Part shown: one piece after another, positions 12,223-15,246 of the stretch
Numbering within the stretch: the first letter of the stretch is position 1
Layout of the letters: every line of letters begins with the position of its first letter
Assembly (NCBI GenBank): GCA_964490725.1
Contig: CAZBDU010000115.1
Coordinates: 1-15,246 of the forward strand
From: CAZBDU01 sp964490725
GTDB taxonomy: Bacteria; Spirochaetota; Spirochaetia; SZUA-6; DRHE01
Reading direction: 5' to 3'
DNA length: 15,246 nucleotides
Program-made: the position numbers and the translations under genes
Notes under the pieces: model-generated
The model's input: only the letters and a program-made list of their open reading frames with translations
What the model was told of the DNA's origin: nothing
Databases searched by the model: none

Positions 12223-14858
12223 GCAACGCCCCCCTCGATGTTGACCTGTGCGATGGTGAGCGCGGCGATGGGCACGGAGTACGGAGAGCAGGACACGTAG
12301 TTCAGGCCCGCCTCCATGCAGAAGCGGATGTTCTCCGGCACCGCGCCGTGCTCTCCGCATAGCCCGGTCTTCAGATCGGGACGGGTCATCCTGCCGCGCT
12401 GCACGGCCACGTCCACCAGCTCCTTCACGTAATGGTTCAACATCTGGAAGGGGTTTCCGTCCAGGAGGTCGAACTGCGTGTAGTCGGGCATGAAGGAGTT
12501 GAAGTCGTCCCGGCTCAAGCCCGTGGTGGTCTGGGTGAGGTCGTTGGTGCCGAAAGAGAAGAACTCGGCGTACCGTGCGATCTCCCCGGCGCCCAGGGCG
12601 GCCACCGGCAGCTCGATCATGGTTCCCACCTTGTACGGCGCCTTCCTGGCCTTCATGGAGCTGCGCACCTCCTCCTCCACGTCGGCGAGGCCCCGGATCG
12701 CACCCCCCTCGATCTTCTTGCCGTAGACGATGAGCTTCAGCTCGTTCTCGTTCATGATCAGGGGAATCATGATCTCCGGCTTGACCTTCACCCCCTCGTT
12801 CTGCAGCGCGTACACGGCCTCGAAGATGGCCCTGACCTGCATCTCGTAGATTTCCGGGTATGAGACCGCAATGCGGCACCCGCGGTGCCCCAGCATGGGG
12901 TTGAACTCGCCGAGCGCGTCGCAGCGCGCCCGGATCTCCCTCTCGGTGATGCCCGTCTTGCTCTTGCCCTTCAGATAGGCGATGAACTTTTTCATCTCCT
13001 CCTCGTTGTGGGGCAGGAACTCGTGCAGCGGCGCGTCCAGCAGCCGGATGGTCACGTCGCGGTCGGCCATGATCTTGAGGATCTTGTAGAAGTCCGTTTT
13101 CTGGAAGGGCTGCAGCTTGTCCAGAGCCTTCTTGCGCTCCTCGAGGGAGTCGGCCAGGATCATCTCGCGAAAGAGATTGATGCGCTTCTCGTCGAAGAAC
13201 ATGTGCTCGGTGCGGCAGAGCCCTATGCCGGCGGCGCCGAAGCTCCTGGCCAGGGTCACGTCCCGGGGCGTGTCCGCGTTGGCGCGCACGTGGAAATCCC
13301 TGATGAAGCGGTGCACCAGCTTGTTGAAATCCAGCATCCCCGATTCCTCGGGGTTGGGCTCGATCAGCTCGGCGCTGCCCAGGTAGACGGCGGGCTTCCC
13401 GTAGTAGGGCACGTTCAGAGTCAGGTAGTCCCCCTCCGAGATGGCGAGCTCCCTGATGGTGGCCTTCTTGCCGCGGATCTTCATCTCCGGGCTGACCAGG
13501 GAGACCTTCCCGTACTGGCGGGCCACCACCGATGCATGGGCGGCGTAGCCTCCCTCGCAGGACAGCACCCCCGTGGACACCTCGATCGCCTTCACGTCCT
13601 CGGCGAAGGTGGCGGGCATGCAGAGGATGAGCCGGGTGTCGGCGCCCCTCTGCTGCGCCTCCTTGTAGGCGTCCAGCAGCCCTTCGGTGGTGAAGAACAC
13701 CCTGCCGATGGCCGCGCCCGGGGCGCCGGCGATTCCACCTTCCACGCCTTCCAGCTTGGACACCGAGGCGGGATTGATCACCGGGTGCAGAATTTCGTTC
13801 AGCTGCTGGGGCTTGACGTTGGCCACCACGTAGCGGTCCTCCACGACCTTGCGGGCGTGCAGGTCCAGCAGCGTCTTGATCTCCGACTGGGTGGACTTGC
13901 TCATCACGGCGCGCTGGTCGATGAGCCAGAGCTTTCCGGCCTCGATGGTGAAGCGGATGGAGCGGATCTCCTTGAAGTGGTCCTCCACGGTCCGGGCGAT
14001 CTTCTCCAGCTGGCTCAAATGGCTCTTGGAGATCCTGTTGACGTCCTGCCCCTTGGCGCCGATGGCGTCGAAGGCGCTCTGGTAAAACTCGCCCTGCAGC
14101 ACGCGTTGCCCGGTCACGATGTTGCGGGTGAAGAAGTTGCCGCTGGCGGAATCCTTGCCGTAGTTGCCGTAGACCATGGGCTGAACGAGCAGCGCGGTGT
14201 CGTTGTTGTTCATCTCGTCGATGGACAGCATGTGGCTGATGCGCTTCAGGGCCAGCTCCAGCTGGCCGTAAGCGTCCCTCGCGAAGAAGCCCTTGGGCAG
14301 CAGGGGGAGAACGCTCTTTACACTCTCGGCGCGCCCGGCCGCCGTCATCTTGTCGCTGAGCTGCTTGTCCAGAGTGCCTATGGCGGCCTTGATCTTCTCA
14401 AGGTCCGCCTCTCGCTCCTCCAGCTCCGCGATCCTGGCCTCGATCTCCAGGTTCCCCCGGCAGAGGAACTGCGTCTCGTGCTGGCCGAAGTTCTCCCCCA
14501 CGAACCCCATGAAGCCCTCCAGGGTCTTTTCGGTGAGGCCGTAGTTGTGCAGGGTGGGATAGTTGGTGATCACCAGGCTGGGACTGACCACGATCTTCAC
14601 CAGCATCGGGTTTTCCGGGTCGCCGAACTTCTTGCCCGTGCCCGCTTCCAGCTTCTTGAAGAAGCTCTTGAGGGGGCCCGCCAGCTCCCGGGAGCCCAGG
14701 TCGGAGGCGATCTCGGAGTCGATGACGAAGCCCGGCAGGATGGGCAGCTGCAGGCTGGCCAGCTCCATGGCCCGGCGCCCGCGGATGCCGATCTTGTCCA
14801 GCACTTCCTGCCTGGAGATGTACTGGCTCTCACTGAAAAAATGAACGTTGCTCTTCAT
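12219..14858 (-). CDS. Pyruvate phosphate dikinase-like enzyme with divergent nucleotide-binding half
   Basis: An 879-aa protein with the three-part layout of PPDK, which interconverts pyruvate + ATP + Pi and PEP + AMP + PPi. The swivelling domain has the phospho-carrier His441 in EGGYAAHASVVAR, but the usual TSH is AAH. The C-terminal PEP/pyruvate barrel is intact: GLCRTEHMFF (546-555), IRLLDAPLHEFLP (604-616), MLGHRGCRIAVSYPEI (655-670), GTMIELP (745-751), FGTNDLTQTTTGLSRDD (769-785), LCGEHG (833-838) and the acid-base Cys in YVSCSPY (854-860). The N-terminal half departs from the family: the VRSGA loop with its ATP-binding Arg is replaced by VKIVVSPS (87-94), and LQTR is IDQR (313-316), while VYGNYGKDSASGNFFTRN (229-246) is kept. 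A coiled coil (about 138-172) is inserted. ATG at 14856-14858 has GGGGAG seven bases upstream; the partial unknown gene lies 17 bp upstream. Confidence 0.85.
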   Translation of the reverse strand: MKSNVHFFSESQYISRQEVLDKIGIRGRRAMELASLQLPILPGFVIDSEIASDLGSRELAGPLKSFFKKLEAGTGKKFGDPENPMLVKIVVSPSLVITNYPTLHNYGLTEKTLEGFMGFVGENFGQHETQFLCRGNLEIEARIAELEEREADLEKIKAAIGTLDKQLSDKMTAAGRAESVKSVLPLLPKGFFARDAYGQLELALKRISHMLSIDEMNNNDTALLVQPMVYGNYGKDSASGNFFTRNIVTGQRVLQGEFYQSAFDAIGAKGQDVNRISKSHLSQLEKIARTVEDHFKEIRSIRFTIEAGKLWLIDQRAVMSKSTQSEIKTLLDLHARKVVEDRYVVANVKPQQLNEILHPVINPASVSKLEGVEGGIAGAPGAAIGRVFFTTEGLLDAYKEAQQRGADTRLILCMPATFAEDVKAIEVSTGVLSCEGGYAAHASVVARQYGKVSLVSPEMKIRGKKATIRELAISEGDYLTLNVPYYGKPAVYLGSAELIEPNPEESGMLDFNKLVHRFIRDFHVRANADTPRDVTLARSFGAAGIGLCRTEHMFFDEKRINLFREMILADSLEERKKALDKLQPFQKTDFYKILKIMADRDVTIRLLDAPLHEFLPHNEEEMKKFIAYLKGKSKTGITEREIRARCDALGEFNPMLGHRGCRIAVSYPEIYEMQVRAIFEAVYALQNEGVKVKPEIMIPLIMNENELKLIVYGKKIEGGAIRGLADVEEEVRSSMKARKAPYKVGTMIELPVAALGAGEIARYAEFFSFGTNDLTQTTTGLSRDDFNSFMPDYTQFDLLDGNPFQMLNHYVKELVDVAVQRGRMTRPDLKTGLCGEHGAVPENIRFCMEAGLNYVSCSPYSVPIAALTIAQVNIEGGVA

Positions 14859-14875
14859 CACTCTTCTCCCCGTCT

Positions 14876-15246
14876 CTAGAAGAGGTTCAGCACGGTATTG
14901 ACCGGAAACTTGAGGAAAGCCTCGAACATGGGGCTTGCTCCCTGGCGCAGGTAGCGTTGCAGCTTGGCAACGTCCTGGATGTTGTCCCCGGCCACGGCGA
15001 TCATGATGGCGCTGCCGTGCTTGACCTTGCCCCACTTGAAGAGCGTGTTGATGTCGTGGATGCGCTCTCCTTCATAGAAGATGAACACCTCCAACCCGGG
15101 GTGCTTCATCTTGTAGCTCTGGATGATCCGCTTCCAGGCCTCCACGTTGCCGTTGTGGAACAGCTCGTTGGTCACGGGAATCATGTACATGGGGGTCATG
15201 CGGCGCGGCCGGGCGGGCTCCGCGGCGGGGGCAGCCGGTGCTGCGG
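14876..15246 (-). CDS. Unknown protein, C-terminal part; start beyond window
   Basis: The frame is open from the right edge to the TAG at 14876-14878. It reads through an Ala/Pro-rich linker (AAPAAPAAEPARPRR) into a compact ~107-residue domain starting MTPMYMIPVTNELFHNGN. The domain contains IIQSYKMKHPGLEVFIFYEGERIHD, GKVKHGSAIMIAVAG and ends FLKFPVNTVLNLF. I do not recognise the fold; alternating helix and hydrophobic strand suggests alpha/beta. The ATG at 15199 has no ribosome site, and the linker before it looks like real coding sequence, so I infer a longer multidomain protein whose N-terminus is outside the window; a short protein starting at 15199 remains possible. It is followed after 17 bp by the PPDK-like gene on the same strand, so the two are probably co-transcribed and may work together. 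Confidence 0.7.
   Translation of the reverse strand, partial: AAPAAPAAEPARPRRMTPMYMIPVTNELFHNGNVEAWKRIIQSYKMKHPGLEVFIFYEGERIHDINTLFKWGKVKHGSAIMIAVAGDNIQDVAKLQRYLRQGASPMFEAFLKFPVNTVLNLF

Noticed and set aside
12885..14879. 664-codon open frame on the plus strand opposite the PPDK-like gene
   Set aside because: It is antisense to a gene with many family motifs and its His/Leu/Gly-rich composition is typical of shadow frames in GC-rich DNA.
1..15246. CRISPR array, insertion sequence or prophage
   Set aside because: No regularly spaced repeats, terminal inverted repeats, transposase or phage structural genes were seen on either strand.

Overview
High-GC bacterial chromosome segment, densely packed with mostly housekeeping genes in short, tightly coupled operons. 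Intergenic gaps are small and several adjacent genes overlap by 1-16 bp. There are no insertion sequences, phage genes, CRISPR arrays or large repeats. A ferritin-like di-iron protein, a pyruvate phosphate dikinase (PPDK) paralogue and a six-helix chemoreceptor suggest a motile bacterium that may live anaerobically or microaerobically. A spirochaete-like lineage is my best guess from the style of the PPDK paralogue, the chemoreceptor and the TPR protein, but it is only an inference because there is no marker gene such as rRNA.

Layout. (1) 1-1657, minus strand: a ferritin-like/rubrerythrin-type protein followed by a DEAD-box RNA helicase that runs off the left edge. (2) 1658-1915: intergenic, with a near-consensus sigma70 promoter pointing right (towards the antisense strand of hisG) and a perfect 10-bp GC hairpin. 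(3) 1916-3398, minus strand: a 67-aa unknown protein, hisI and a long-form hisG, coupled by overlapping stop/start codons. (4) 3514-4646, plus strand: two unknown genes joined by an ATGA overlap, ended by a likely intrinsic terminator. (5) 4734-4806: tRNA-Val(TAC) with its own promoter. (6) 4815-9427, minus strand: a four-gene operon in transcription order chemoreceptor, purA, guaA, HTH/zinc-knuckle protein; purA/guaA overlap by 16 bp and guaA/HTH by 10 bp. (7) 9488-11623, plus strand: a large TPR protein, then the wreck of a MetE-like methyltransferase gene in which the first ~17 codons are joined out of frame to the last ~68. (8) 11656-12222, plus strand: a 188-aa unknown protein that appears to be expressed from a leaderless mRNA. 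(9) 12219-15246, minus strand: a PPDK paralogue with an unusual nucleotide-binding half, preceded by a partial unknown gene with an Ala/Pro-rich linker. The 188-aa gene and the PPDK gene converge and share a CTAG in which both stop codons lie.

How they work together. hisI and hisG supply two steps of histidine synthesis (no hisE is fused or adjacent). purA and guaA are the AMP and GMP branches leaving IMP, placed together downstream of a chemoreceptor. The less ordinary parts are the PPDK paralogue with its unknown neighbour, the chemoreceptor-purine operon, the unknown two-gene cassette at 3514-4646, the rightward promoter/hairpin unit beside hisG, and the broken MetE-like gene. I see no clear new defence or mobile system.
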